Assembly (NCBI GenBank): GCA_022828595.1 | Contig: JAKGHH010000004.1 | Location: 22,328,372-22,392,371, forward strand | Direction: 5' to 3' | DNA from: Nelumbo lutea | Lineage: Eukaryota > Streptophyta > Magnoliopsida > Proteales > Nelumbonaceae | DNA: 64,000 nucleotides | Shown: positions 1 through 10,370 of the stretch, piece by piece | Layout of the letters: every line of letters begins with the position of its first letter | Numbering within the stretch: position 1 is the stretch's first letter | Program-made: the position numbers and the translations under genes | The notes under the pieces: generated by a model | What the model was told of the DNA's origin: nothing | The model's input: the letters and a program-made list of their open reading frames with translations, nothing else | Databases searched by the model: none

Positions 1-1393
1 CTCCACCTGAACACCATTCGTAACCTTGTTGGGACCATCTCCCTTTGTTGCGAACATTGCCTTTCCTTGGACCTGGAAATCTTTTCCGCCATTCTTATGC
101 TCAAGAAACAAGCGGGTCCCCTACCCAGGTGTAGGGGGGCCTACTATTTGTCACCTCGTCCGAGGTTCAAGCTCTTGCATGATCTTCCAAATAAGGCCCC
201 GGCATGGAAGCGGGCTACTTCATGGTTCGAAGTGCCATGGGATGGCCGTTTCCTACCGAGTGCGGACTGGTTGTTCCTGACCCCGGTGCCACGTTAGACG
301 AAGAAACGATGAAGGGCCTCCAGGACTAGGCCCGGCTTGGACTCAAATGCGAAGTCTACCTGAGGCCAAGCTTATTTAGGCCGATCTGAGTTCGGGTAGG
401 TTTCTTGCTCAGAGGCTTGCTATTGCTTTGTTTTTATTCTCGTCTTTTGACGCCAAGCTCGTTTTTAAAGGTGTTATGGAGGCAGAGAAGACTCGAGGTG
501 CGAACTTGTTTGATGGTATGAGGAGGAGAAAGCGAGCTGCTAAGCGGGTCCGTGCCGATCCTTCCCGGGTTGCGGAGTCCGAGGCACCGAAAATGGAGCC
601 TCATGGGGAGCCCAAGGTGGCCCCTCCATTTCAGGAAGCGGTAGGGGTCCCCTATGCCGAAACAGCTTATACCCGAGTTGTGTCTTCAGGCTTGGGAAGT
701 CAGGATGAGGTTGGAAGCGTGCTGGCGCCGAGCTACGCTCTCCGAAAAAGTAAGAAGGCTACTTGCCCTGAGGAGGTCGCGGCGTGGGCCAATCTTCCTA
801 TGAATCTCATAGGCGCTCGTGTTGCATCTCATGCCATGGTGGTAAGTTGGAGTAGTGTTTCTTTTTTTTTTTTTTTACTGAGCTGATTTGTTCTCCTTCT
901 GGCAAGTGAACTCCTCTATCCACGCTTTGGCAATCTAGGCGGAGAGAGGCTTGAAGTGACCACAAGCTGTCGAAGCGGTTCCCGTGTTGCGCGAGTCGAG
1001 CTTACGAGGTCTCGGGGGGACAAAGATGCCTTAGGAATGGTGGTGGGACACATGGCGAACCTGAAGTTGGACTTGGATCATCAGGTCAAGTACCTTCAGG
1101 ATGATATCAGGGAGAAGACTGAGATCTTCTCTCAGGCCGTTGAGGATTACATCACTTCGCCGCGCTTTGATGACATGATGATGGGCTCATACAAAAGGGG
1201 TTTCAAGTTGAGCCGATGGATGATAAGGAGCACGTACCCCGAGCTCGACATTAGTGCCATAGCCACTTTGCGCATCACTCCGGAAATGGCTGCTGTAGCT
1301 GATGATGACGCGGATTCCAAAGATGAAGCGGGACCTTCGGGTATTGTCGAAGTCCCTTCTGAAGGTGAGGAAGATGTACCTCCGGACTTGTGA
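1..1393 (+). pseudogene. Antisense additional ORF (aORF) of the Tat-like element, 5' partial
   Basis: This coding trace runs opposite to gag-pol and downstream of integrase. Segments are 67-297 (HDLPNKAPAWKRATSWFEVP), 428-886 (basic RRRKRAAKRVRAD stretch) and 956-1393 (LKLDLDHQVKYLQDDIREK, then GFKLSRWMIR and an acidic tail ending EEDVPPDL). A plausible donor GTAAGT follows ATGGTG at about 842, with a CTAG acceptor near 940, suggesting an intron. Stops and a frame change near 955-1025 break it. Antisense extra ORFs of unknown function are known in Tat elements. The 5' part lies beyond the window edge. Confidence 0.55.
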
Positions 1394-1681
1394 GCTTGTT
1401 TGTGTTTTTTGTTTTTTGTTTTATGGATGAAATGTAAACAAGATTATTTTGCAATGAATAGTTCCCATTTTTTGGCTAAGTGTTGGGCAGTCATTCTCTC
1501 TTTTCGCCGAGCCGACTATGTTGTCGAACTGCTAGATTTAGGCCCCAAGGCGAGTTAACATAGTAAGGCTATGTGCCCGATCTGTTCTCCACCCGGGTTA
1601 GTTAACATAGGCTGAATTGGGCCCTAGGCTATGCACCTCGGGATCCATACTTGTGCATATTGCTTTCGTTGATGAGGTATC

Positions 1682-1975
1682 GAGGTCATCTTTAGTTCGG
1701 TATTCTGGCCCTTACGGTGCTGAGGTCCTTGTTAGCTCGACATTCTAGGCCTTGGGGTGCTGAGGTCTTTGTTAGCTCGGCATTCTGGCCCTTAGGCTCT
1801 GGTAGTGGCTCATGGCCTGCTTACGGTGCCGAGGTCATCTTTAGCTCGGTATTCTGGCCCTTACGATGCCGAGATCCTTGTTAACTCGGCATTTAGGGCC
1901 TTAGGGTGCCGAGATCTTTGTTAGCTCGGCATTCTGGTCCTTAGGCTCTGGTAGTGGCTCATGGCTTGTTTAGTT
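1682..1975. repeat. Higher-order tandem repeat, about 148-bp unit built from about 40-bp subunits
   Basis: Subunits of the form GAGGTCNTTGTTAGCTCGGC plus ATTCTGGCCCTTA repeat three times, then a GGCTCTGGTAGTGGCTCATGG spacer follows, and the whole block occurs twice about 148 bp apart. The array sits between the integrase and the antisense ORF, a non-coding part of the element. Confidence 0.8.
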
Positions 1976-1990
1976 TGATCATTTATAGGT

Positions 1991-2535
1991 AAAATCATCT
2001 TAAGTTGACGATGTTCCATGCACGGGGTATCTGTTTACCCTCCAGGGTCTCGAGCTCGTATGCTCCCCCGAGTACTCTCTTTAGTCGGTAGGGTCCTTCC
2101 CAGTTCAGCCCGAGTTTGCCCACACCGGGCTCAGGTACCATGACCTTGCGGAGAACCAGGTCACCAACGTGGAAGTTTCGTTTCTTAACTTTGGCGTTGT
2201 AGTACCGAGCTACCCTTTGCTGGTATGTTGCGGTCCTGATGTACGCGATGTTCCATGCCCGAGGTCTCGAGTCAACTTAAAATCGTCTGAAGTTGATGAT
2301 GTTCCATGCCCGGGGTATCTGTTTACCCTCCAGGGTCTCGAGCTCGTATGCTCCCCCAAGTACTCTCTTTACTCGATAGGGTCCTTCCCAATTCGGCCCG
2401 ATTTTACCAACACCGGGCTCAGTTACCATGACCTTGCGGAGAACCAGGTCGCCGATGCGAAAGTTTCGTTTCTTAACTCTGGTGTTGTAGTACCGAGCTA
2501 CCCTTTGCTGGTACGTCGCGGTCCTGATGTACGCG
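1991..2535. repeat. 288-bp tandem duplication of the integrase C-terminal coding DNA
   Basis: The segment at about 1991-2247 repeats at 2279-2535 with a constant 288-bp offset; for example GATGTTCCATG and GTACGCGA recur at that spacing. The right copy encodes the integrase C-terminus; the left copy is a spare, diverged copy downstream of the integrase stop. The copies differ at scattered positions. Confidence 0.85.
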
Positions 2536-3403
2536 AGGTCCCTCACCTCGTCAAGTAGGTCGAGGTTGGTACGTAGCTCGTCGCTATTAGTATTGTCGCT
2601 GTATGTTTCCAACCGAAGTGAGGGGATTTCGATTTCGACTGGGATGACTGCCTCCGTGCCATAGGTGAGGTTAAAGGGAGTCTCTCCGATGGCGGTTTTT
2701 TTTCTGTAGTTTGGTATGCCCATAGGACGCTGGGCAGCTCGTTTGCCCATAACCCCTTAGCTCGGTCTACCCTGGCTTTTAGTCTGCGAAGGATAGCTCT
2801 GCTCGTGACTTCTGCCTGACCGTTTGCTTGTGGGTGCGCAACTGACGTGAAGTTTTGTCGGATCCCCATGTCTTGGCACCACTCTTGGAATTTGATATCC
2901 TCGAACTGCTTGCAATTGTCGGAGATCAGCACCCAAGGTAGCCCGAAGTGGCACACTATGTTCTTCCATAAGAAGTTCTGGACGTTTCGAGCTGTGATGG
3001 TTACGAGAGTTTCAGCTTCAACCCACTTGGTGAAGTAGTCTACTGCCACTATTAGGAACTTCCTTCCTCCTGTTGCTGGTGGGAATAGACAGAGTAGGTC
3101 GATATCCCATTGTACGAAGGGCCACGGGCTGGTGAGGTACTTGAGGTCGACGGTGGACTGGTGGTGAATATTGGTGTGCTTTTGGCACTTCTCGCACTTC
3201 CTGACTAGCCCGACGGCGTCTGCTTTCATTGTTGGCCAATAGTACCACTGTCGTAGTGCTTTCTGGGCGACGACCCTGCCACCCAGGTGTCCGCCACAGA
3301 GGCCTTCATGAATGTTGTGGAGTACGAGCTCGACTTCGGGAGGTCGCAAGCAGCGCAGGTAGGGGAGCGTGCAGGATCTTCGGTACAGCCGTCCATCTAT
3401 CAT
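2277..3403 (-). pseudogene. Integrase of the Tat-like element, frameshifted
   Basis: The N-terminal zinc-binding region shows LHNIHEGLCGGH and CEKCQKH (HHCC type). The catalytic core has WDIDLL, then LISDNCKQFED, then ANGQAEVTSRAI, supplying D, D and E. The frame then shifts in an A-rich run at about 2695-2705; the second frame (2277-2750) holds GETPFNLTYGTEAVIPVEI and the C-terminal WEGPYRVKRVLGGAYEL. The enzyme would insert cDNA into host DNA. The frameshift and the duplicated C-terminus on its left show it is inactive. Confidence 0.88.
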
Positions 3404-3564
3404 GATGTACTTGGCTGTCTGGCGCTCTACCCTCCTGGCGGCGTTACGTTCTACGGGAGGGTTCCACGTAGTAGGAAGCTCGCGAGTGGATCAATCCAGC
3501 TCGATTCTGCTTTGGCGACAGGAGCAACCTCCTCTGCCCCCCAAAGAATGCTAGGCCGAGGTAA

Positions 3565-3990
3565 GTCCTCTATGTACACAGTCCTCATGGTGTTGTCATT
3601 GGTGCTGGCTAGCCGGGACAGGGCGTCGGCCTCAGCGTTCTCTAACATCGGTATTTGCTTGATGAAGTATGACTGGAAGCTAAGCAAATCCTCTTTTACC
3701 TTTGCCAAGTAGGCGATCATAGTTGGCTCGCGGGCTTCGTATTCCCCTGTAACTTGGTTGACCACAAGCTGGGAATCACGACAGATAACTATATGTCTTG
3801 TCTTTACCTCTTAAGCCAGAGCTAGCTCGGCTACCAACGCCTCGTATTCGGCCTCGTTGTTGGATGCCGCAAACTCGAAGCGTAGTGCGTACTCCAGTTT
3901 TGTGCCACTCGGACTGTCGAAAACTACACCGGCTCCGCTACCCTACTGATTTGAGGAGCCGTCTACGTGAAGGATCCAGGGCTCTTCATC
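3565..3990 (-). pseudogene. Second (archaeal-like) RNase H domain of the Tat-like element
   Basis: After HVDGSS the minus strand reads GSGAGVVFDSPSG, then FEFAASNNEAEYEALVAELA, then CRDSQLVVNQVTGEYEA and ENAEADALSRLAS. These match the D, E, D and final D blocks of an RNase H fold, separate from the RT-linked RNase H upstream. Dual RNase H is described for Tat elements. In-frame stops lie after SSNQ (about 3942) and after LALA (about 3810), so it is dead. Confidence 0.75.
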
Positions 3991-4395
3991 CCAATTCGCG
4001 CTCGGCCTAACCAAGAGAGATACTGATCTGGGTGCGACCTCATGGGGCTCAGAGTCAACCGGCCTGGGATCACCGAGCTCACCCGAACTGGGGGTCTCGT
4101 GCTCAACCGAGCTGAGGACCTCGGAGCTAAACGCGCATTCTGCAACAAAATCCGCCAAGACTTGAGCTTTGATAGTGGTTTGTGGCTTGTACTGGAGGTC
4201 GTACTCACTGAGTTTGGTGGCCCACTTCGTCAATCGACCAGAGACCTCGGGCCTGAGTAATACTTGCCTCAAGGGTTTGTCGGTGAGGACGATGATGGTA
4301 TGGGCTTGGAAATACGGACGGAGTTTGCGGGCCGCAATGACCAGCACATAGGCTAGCTTTTCTATCTCCGGATATCTTGTTTCTACTCCCTGCAA
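3943..4395 (-). pseudogene. RNase H (RT-linked) and connection, Tat-like element
   Basis: The frame RYPEIEKLAYVLVIAARKL followed by LTDKPLRQVL and TKWATKLSEYDL matches the RNase H/tether region that follows Ty3/gypsy RT. It then runs through an acidic linker into WILHVDGSSNQ, the start of the second RNase H domain. Stops separate it from the RT on the right and from the rest of the second RNase H on the left. Confidence 0.8.
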
Positions 4396-5441
4396 TATTT
4401 TACTAACATTAGTAGATGGGTCGTTGGACCCGATCTGCTTCCTTTATTAGTACCGAACTGACCACTTCATCACTTGCCGAGAGGTATAGTTCTAAAACAT
4501 CGCTCTCTTCGAGTCGGGTCAACACTGGGATACTGGCGAGGTATTTCTTGAGCTCGTCAAATGCAAGCTAGCATTTCGGGTTCCACTCGAACCCTTTGCC
4601 TTTTATTGCCTTCAAGAAGGGCAAACAACGGTCTGCTGACTTAGACATGAAACGACTCAGAGTGGCTATCCTACCGTTTAGCATCTGAATCTCTTTCACT
4701 TTTCGGGGTGGTCTCATATCTAGGATGGCTTTTATCTTGTCTGGGTTGGCCTCAATACCGCATCGATTGACGATATATCCTAAGAACTTACCCGAGGTGA
4801 CACCGAAGACACACTTATTTGGGTTTAGTTTTTTGTTAAATTGACGCATTATTTGAAAGACAGAACGCAGATCTTGTATCAATTTATAAGAAAATTGGGC
4901 ATTGACGACCATGTCGTCTACATAACATTCTATCTTTGTGCCAATTAAGGGTTGAAACATCTTATTCACAAGCCTTTGAAAGGTTACCCGAGCGTTTTTC
5001 AATCCGAAGGGCATAACCTTGTAGCAGTACACGCCGAACTCGATTACGAAGGCGGTTTTTTCCTCGTCGGCTAGGTCCACTGATTTGGTTGTAGCTTGAG
5101 TAGGCATCCAAGAAGCTTAGCAACTCGTGTCCTGAGGTCACATCCACTAGGCGGTCAATCCTGGGGAGGGGGAAGCAGTCTTTTGGGCAAGCTCAGTTAA
5201 GGTCGGTGTAGACAACGCACATGCACCACTTGCCGTTTGCCTTTTTTACCAGAACAGGGTTGGCTACCCAGCTCGGGTAATGAACTTCCCTTATGAAGTC
5301 TACTGCGAGGAGCTTCTCGACCTCCTCATCGACCGCCCTCCAGCGCTCTGGGGCTAAGTTGCGTTTCTTTTGTCCAATGGGTCTAACTATAGGGTCAGTA
5401 TTGAGCTTGTGAGTTATGAGCTTAGGGTCTATGCTGGGCAT
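4396..5441 (-). pseudogene. Reverse transcriptase domain of the Tat-like element
   Basis: The segment starts at MPSIDPKLITHKLN and shows canonical RT blocks: NPVLVKKANGKW, CVVYTDLN, FLDAYSSYNQI, VMPFGLKNA and the catalytic CYVDD. A TGA at 5193-5195 falls right after TDLN, where the family continues with R-A-C-P; this looks like CGA to TGA. A frameshift follows YNQI at about 5090-5100, and another stop ends NPKC at 4568. The catalytic aspartates are present, but the protein cannot be made in one piece. Confidence 0.9.
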
Positions 5442-5553
5442 TTCTGTCGTGGACCATCAAAAACATCTAAGTTACTGAGTAAGAAGCATACCAGTTCGGA
5501 TCGTAAGGGCTATCCCAGAGAAGCACCGACCTGAAGCGATATGGCTGGGTCCT

Positions 5554-6234
5554 CTACTGAGACAAGGGTGGGAACAGTTTCCTCCGTGGATGCAGCTCGC
5601 TCCTCATTCTGTTCCACCGGTCGCTGGTTACCTTGGCCTTTCCCTTGAGAGTGGCGACGCAACACTTGCGGGACTCGAGCTGGTCGCCCCACACTACCCC
5701 AATGCCGAAGTCCGTGGGGAGCTTCATATCTAAATAGTAAGTGGACACCACGGTCTTTAAGGCGTGGGTGATCGACCGACCTACTATGGCATTATAGGGG
5801 GAAGGGTTTGCAACCACTAAGAAGTCGTGCCTGAGTCTTACCGTGCTAGGCCACGTGCTAACTTCCACAGGTACTGTGACCTTTCCCAAGGGTCTGACCT
5901 CCTCTCCACTGAAGCTAACCAGCAGGGTGTTCGCGGGCTTCAAATCACTCTCTCGGAACTGGAGTTTTTCGAAGGCCGCTTTAAAAAGGATGTCTGCCGA
6001 ACTGCCAGAGTCAACGAGTACGCGCCGGACTTCGAAGTCATTGATCTTCACCTTTATGACAAGTGCATCGTCATGGGGGTAGTGGACCCCGAGCGCATTG
6101 TCTTCGGTGAAGAATATGAGGTCTTCCATCCTAGGCCGCTTTGGGGGATTTTGTTCTTCTCTAGCGGCTTCCCGGGTTGATGCCCGAGCTGCTGTCGAGG
6201 TGCATCCTGCTACGATCGATCCTCCAACAATCAT
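5554..6234 (-). pseudogene. Retroviral-type aspartic protease domain of the Tat-like element
   Basis: An open reading frame of 226 residues contains the aspartic protease active site LVDSGSSADILF at about residue 73 and the downstream PYNAIVGR motif that forms the flap/helix end of retropepsins. This domain would process the Gag-Pol polyprotein. It follows gag and precedes RT on the same strand. The domain itself is open, but the flanking polyprotein is broken, so I label it a pseudogene fragment. Confidence 0.85.
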
Positions 6235-6276
6235 GTGGATTGTTCCCCGAACTGGTCTTTCCTTCGGGGGCTGCTT

Positions 6277-7175
6277 CTATGGTTCGGCTAGCCGGCTGCT
6301 GGACTCGAGAGCATCTCTGTTGTGCTCTCCCTGCCGACCTGTCTTATTACTATTATTGTTATTATTATTATGTTGTACACAATTTCTTAGGTACTCACGA
6401 CGGATAAGTTCTTCTATCTCGTCGTGAAGATTATTACAATGTTTGGTGCTATGACTGTGGTCTCTATGGAAACTGCAGTACAAGTTTTTCCTCTTGTTCG
6501 GGTTTCCCTTCAGACGAGGTGGTCATTTCACGTACGGGGCATCTTTGATCGTCATTAAGATCTCGGCCCGCTTCGCGTTTAATCCTTTGGTTGATCTCCT
6601 CTTTTTGATCTCCTCAAGTTTTTCCTTTTTTCGATCCCGCTTTTAATCCTTTGGTTGATCTCCTCCTCTATTCTTATGAATTTGTCCGCGAGCTTGAGGA
6701 ATTCAGCTATGATCGCGGGCTGGTTGACTACCATGTGCCACCTGAACTCCTTATATGTCACACCCCTCTTGGCTGCCACAAACTGTACCACAAGGTCTAG
6801 GCGCGATATCTGCAAGCACACGTCATTGAACCGTTTGATATAACCCCGGATGGACTCTCCTTTCCTCCGGACTATTCCGAGGAGGCTCTCCTCGGTTCGG
6901 GGGCACCGCTTGCTAGTAACGAAGTGTGCGGTAAAGAATTGCACGAACTGGGTCTAACTTCTTATCGACCCAGGGGCCAGGTTCTTGTACTAGGTGCGGG
7001 CCACTCCCCTGAAGGTGGTAATAAAGGCCACACACATGCAGGTCTCGCTGGCCTTCGCCAGGTGCATTTGGGACTGGAAAGCATCGACGTGGTCATAGAG
7101 GTCAAAGGACCCATCATACTTGTCTAGGGAAGGGAGTTTGAAATCCTTGGGCATGGAAACCGCAAGGAGTTCTGA
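6277..7175 (-). pseudogene. gag (capsid and zinc knuckle), with nonsense codons
   Basis: Minus-strand translation gives a retrotransposon gag core starting near MPKDFKLPSLDKYDGSFD and running through GESIRGYIKRFNDVCLQ. A zinc-knuckle-like segment, YCSFHRDHSHSTKHC, lies at about 6440-6480, followed by DEIEELIRREYL, typical of Tat gag. Two in-frame TAG codons (6990-6992 and 6954-6956) sit where the family has tryptophan, so both look like TGG to TAG changes. The true gag start is probably further right, toward 7700, but I could not follow it through the frameshifts. Confidence 0.8.
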
Positions 7176-7895
7176 TGACAGGGGGGAAGGAACTGAAAGA
7201 ATATGGGCAACTTTTACCTCGTCCGAGCTTGTTTCTTCTTTACCTTGGAGCTTGGGCAGGATGCAGATGGTAGTTCGGCGACTTCGCCAGCATATTCGCT
7301 GCTGCTTAGAAGACCTGGTATTGGCGCTACTTGCCTCGGTGCTGACTTGATCGACAAGGTGATTCCTGATCCGCCGGCGAGCTACGAGGCGGGGGTAGTT
7401 AGTCTTTCCCTCCTGCCCGGGGATGAGGCCTGGCTCCTGGAAGGGTTCTAAAGTTGGGAGGCTTCCCCTCGGTGAAGGCGCATGCCCTGAGGGGAGGGCT
7501 TGACCGACTTTGGAGCAGGGTGCCGAGGTGGGAGTTGTGGTTGGTTTAGAGGCAGCTGGAGGAACTGCTATTGGTAGTGATTCTGGGAAATGTGGTATAG
7601 TACTTGTTGCTGATGGAGCTGATGTTGCTGGAACTACTGCATTTTAGCTTGCATTGCCCGCATGCACTGCAACAAGTCATCAAGCTGGTTCTGACTGGTC
7701 GCTAGAGGGACAACAGTTGGTTTGACGAAAGTTGTCTCGATAGGGGGGGAAGGGGAACATTCACATGTGCCACCGCACTCGGTGCATTTAGGCTAGAGAT
7801 TCCATCCGTCGAGAGGGGGACGGTGAACTATCCGATACATACAGTGGTGGGCCGAGTGTGTTCCCCTACAACATTCAAGTCGGCGTTGTGCCTAT

Positions 7896-8864
7896 TGCTG
7901 TTGGAGAAAGTCATAGAAGCTAAGGTTTCTTTGAGAGAGAGAGAGAGAGTTAAAGGTTATGAGAGGCTTTTTGAAGTCTTCCTACAGACGACGTCAAATG
8001 ATGATGCGCAATCCAGTCGGTCCTAGCTGTCGATCTCTTTATCTTTGACAGAGTCAAAGATGCCTGGAACAAGGAAGAAATTGGAGACTTCTAGGGAGGA
8101 ACCCGGTTGGAACACTTCGAAGCTCAAGTTAGTGCTCTTGAGAAGGCAAGGGAAATGAGGGACTTCAAGACCAGAAAGCACAAGAATCACATACCTCATT
8201 CTTTGGGAGATGGGGGCCTTTTATAATCACCATGTACACTCAATCCCATACTTCTACCAGATCGGGCATCATCACCTCCGTCAGATCGGGTGTCATCATC
8301 CCTGCCAGACGCCAATTCGGGTGTCATAACCTCTGTCAGTTGCCAGTTCGGGTGTCATAACATCTGTCAGTTTCCAGTTCGGGTGTCATAACCACCACTG
8401 TCCTTGTCAGAGCAGTCTCTGCCACGTATGAGATGACGGTGGCAGGTGGCCATTGGAGGGCGGTTGTCATGTGTCAAACCCCTAATCAGTCAGGCGCGTC
8501 GCCTCCGTGTACGGGCTTCCTGGGCGTCAAGTACGGTTGTTCAGTCAGGCGATTTGGAGCCGAAGTGGTGTGCAATTTAAAGTCTTGAGTTTGGATAAAA
8601 GTGTGGCCTGAACTGCCCCAGGATGGGTCAGCTTGGGTTTTTGCCCTTTGCACTCCTTGTAAGGCTCAGGACTTCTAAGGGAGAGCTGAGGTTCTTCCTT
8701 GGGGAGCTCGGGTCGTGGGTTCCTTTTTTGGGGGAGCTCGGGACTCCTTTCCTCGTAGCTCGGGTTGTGGGCCCGCTGTCGTGCCGAGCAAGCGCTTTTG
8801 CCAAGTCACTCTCAGTTGCTTCCACATGTCGCATGGCCAAGGGATCATGCCAAATCTCCCGCCA
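7896..8864 (-). repeat. 5' LTR of the Tat-like element
   Basis: This is the non-coding GC-rich block between gag and AT-rich host DNA. Read on the minus strand it starts TGGCGGGAGATTTGG and ends near CCAACAGCA, giving TG...CA ends. A TATA box (TATAAAAGG, minus strand) lies at about 8219-8227, placing U3 on the right and R-U5 on the left. U3 holds a tandem repeat of about 31 bp (core TTCGGGTGTCATAAC) between about 8257 and 8400, just upstream of the TATA box. The sister LTR is not in the window, so the ends and a target duplication cannot be confirmed. Confidence 0.6.
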
Positions 8865-8865
8865 T

Positions 8866-9070
8866 TAGATTACAAATACAAATATATATACATGTAGAGT
8901 ACAAATACATACAAAACAATATATAATACAAGGCTTAACGCAAATATGTGTGTGTAAAGTACAAATACATACAAAATAATATAAAGTACAAGGATTTTCA
9001 TTGTACATATTTGTATTTGTACTCCTTCCAAAACTAAACATATTTGCATTTGTACTCTTTCCAAACTAAA
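8866..9070. mobile_element. MITE-like repeat (TACAAATACAAATAT family), truncated
   Basis: The block is rich in TACAAATACAAATAT on the left and its complement ATATTTGTATTTGTACTCC on the right. It matches the elements at 19468-19592, 38627-38745 and 60856-61091. Its left end lacks the usual AGTTTGGAAGGAG start and abuts the LTR at 8864, so the retrotransposon probably inserted into it. Confidence 0.55.
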
Positions 9071-9075
9071 CCTAA

Positions 9076-9446
9076 GGTTGCATTTGGAAACAATGTAAAT
9101 GGAGTGGAAATCCTGATTGAGGGTAAATTTGCACTCTGATTCAATTTTGCATGTGCTTGGCAACATTACGTTTATGCATCGACAAATACATAATAAGATG
9201 TAAAAGTTCATCAATAAAAAATAAGTAAGTTCGCATTCGCGTGGGCTTTTGATTAAAAAAATAAAGAAAGAAATAAAACATATACTTTTTTGGAATTCAT
9301 GTTTGCATCATTACAGCTAAAAATCCGTTTGGTGAGAAGGTAAAATTATAAGTGCAAAACTAACCCAATTTTGCAATTTGTATGAACCGTTTTAAACCTC
9401 TACATATTGACATTCACACTTGTTTACATTGTTTCCAAACGCAGCC
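9076..9446. mobile_element. Tourist/Harbinger-like MITE, 371 bp
   Basis: Terminal inverted repeats GGTTGCATTTGGAAACAATG on the left and CATTGTTTCCAAACGCAGCC on the right are flanked by TAA on both sides (9073-9075 and 9447-9449). A 3-bp TAA duplication and G-rich ends fit PIF/Harbinger-type MITEs. There is no coding capacity. Confidence 0.65.
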
Positions 9447-9449
9447 TAA

Positions 9450-10370
9450 GAAACAAAAATTGTGATGGACACTTTTACCTCAAACCTATTAATGAATATC
9501 CCACAGGAAAAGAACTTATTGTGTATTTTATTTTGGTTTATTACTTTGTTTTATAATTTTACCATATATGCATGTTTGAAATAATAAATTTGATAGATAA
9601 TAGATAAGACTATTAATTAAAAATGTTTGACTTATTGACATATAAATAATTTAGCATCTTTATATTGATTTTATTAAGATTATAGTATCAAAATTTGAAG
9701 TTTAAGTTATTATTTGAATAAACAACAATTGTTTTCAGGTCCAACCCAAGGGCTATCAATGGGTCAGGTCCAACCCGACGGACCTGAACTGATTGGGGCT
9801 GGTTTTGGTTCCAGTCCTGATATAGGGTTCCAATTACTATCGGTTCGGAACTGATTCAACTTGGTTTTCCGAATAAATGATATTCTTCTTCTGCTCTTAA
9901 ATATATATGTGATTTGTTAAGTGAAAAATCAAGAATGTGATTTGTTTCCTTGTGGAATATCAATTTTTAAGGATAGCATTCATTTTACGTGCAAACGCAT
10001 CCATATGAATAAAAAATCACTTGATCTAATTATCTAAAACACCATCTAAGTCGAAAGAAATCTAATCGGAGACCCTGCTACCCAACTAACCCCAGAAACT
10101 CCGCTAAATATACAGCACCCCGTCCCTGTTATTAGTTAAGTGATACAAGGACTCAAGGAGAAGGTTATTTTCTAACTTTTGATGTTATGTAATTGACATG
10201 GAAATGGGATACATTTAATCTCATTTTACTCAAACAAGGATACAAAAGAAAAACCACACATCTCATTTTTTTCTAAATGTTAGACTTGAATCATCGAAAA
10301 ATAAACTTCATCTAGTTCTCAACATCATGTATTAGAAAAGGCCAAAAAGTCAAAAGCACAAAATCCTTGT
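9450..10370. other. AT-rich spacer downstream of the CPP1-like gene
   Basis: No gene is visible. A degenerate CCAACCC/GGTTCGGAACTG-rich repeat lies at about 9738-9870. The part nearest 10371 is the likely 3' UTR of the minus-strand gene. Confidence 0.5.

Larger units (their letters stand above)
1..8864 (-). mobile_element. Ty3/gypsy LTR retrotransposon, Tat-like lineage, degenerate; 3' end outside window
   Basis: On the minus strand the order is LTR, gag with zinc knuckle, protease, reverse transcriptase, RNase H, second RNase H, integrase, then an extra ORF in the opposite direction. RT before integrase is the Ty3/gypsy order. A second RNase H and an antisense extra ORF after integrase are known marks of the plant Tat (Ogre/Retand-like) lineage. 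Every pol domain is cut by stops or frameshifts, so the copy is inactive. Only the 5' LTR (right end) is inside the window; the 3' LTR must lie left of base 1. The DNA is clearly more GC-rich than the AT-rich host sequence starting at about 8865. Confidence 0.93.

Noticed and set aside
2847..3712. Plus-strand frames over the integrase region
   Set aside because: They are shadows of the minus-strand pol frames, which carry the recognisable motifs.
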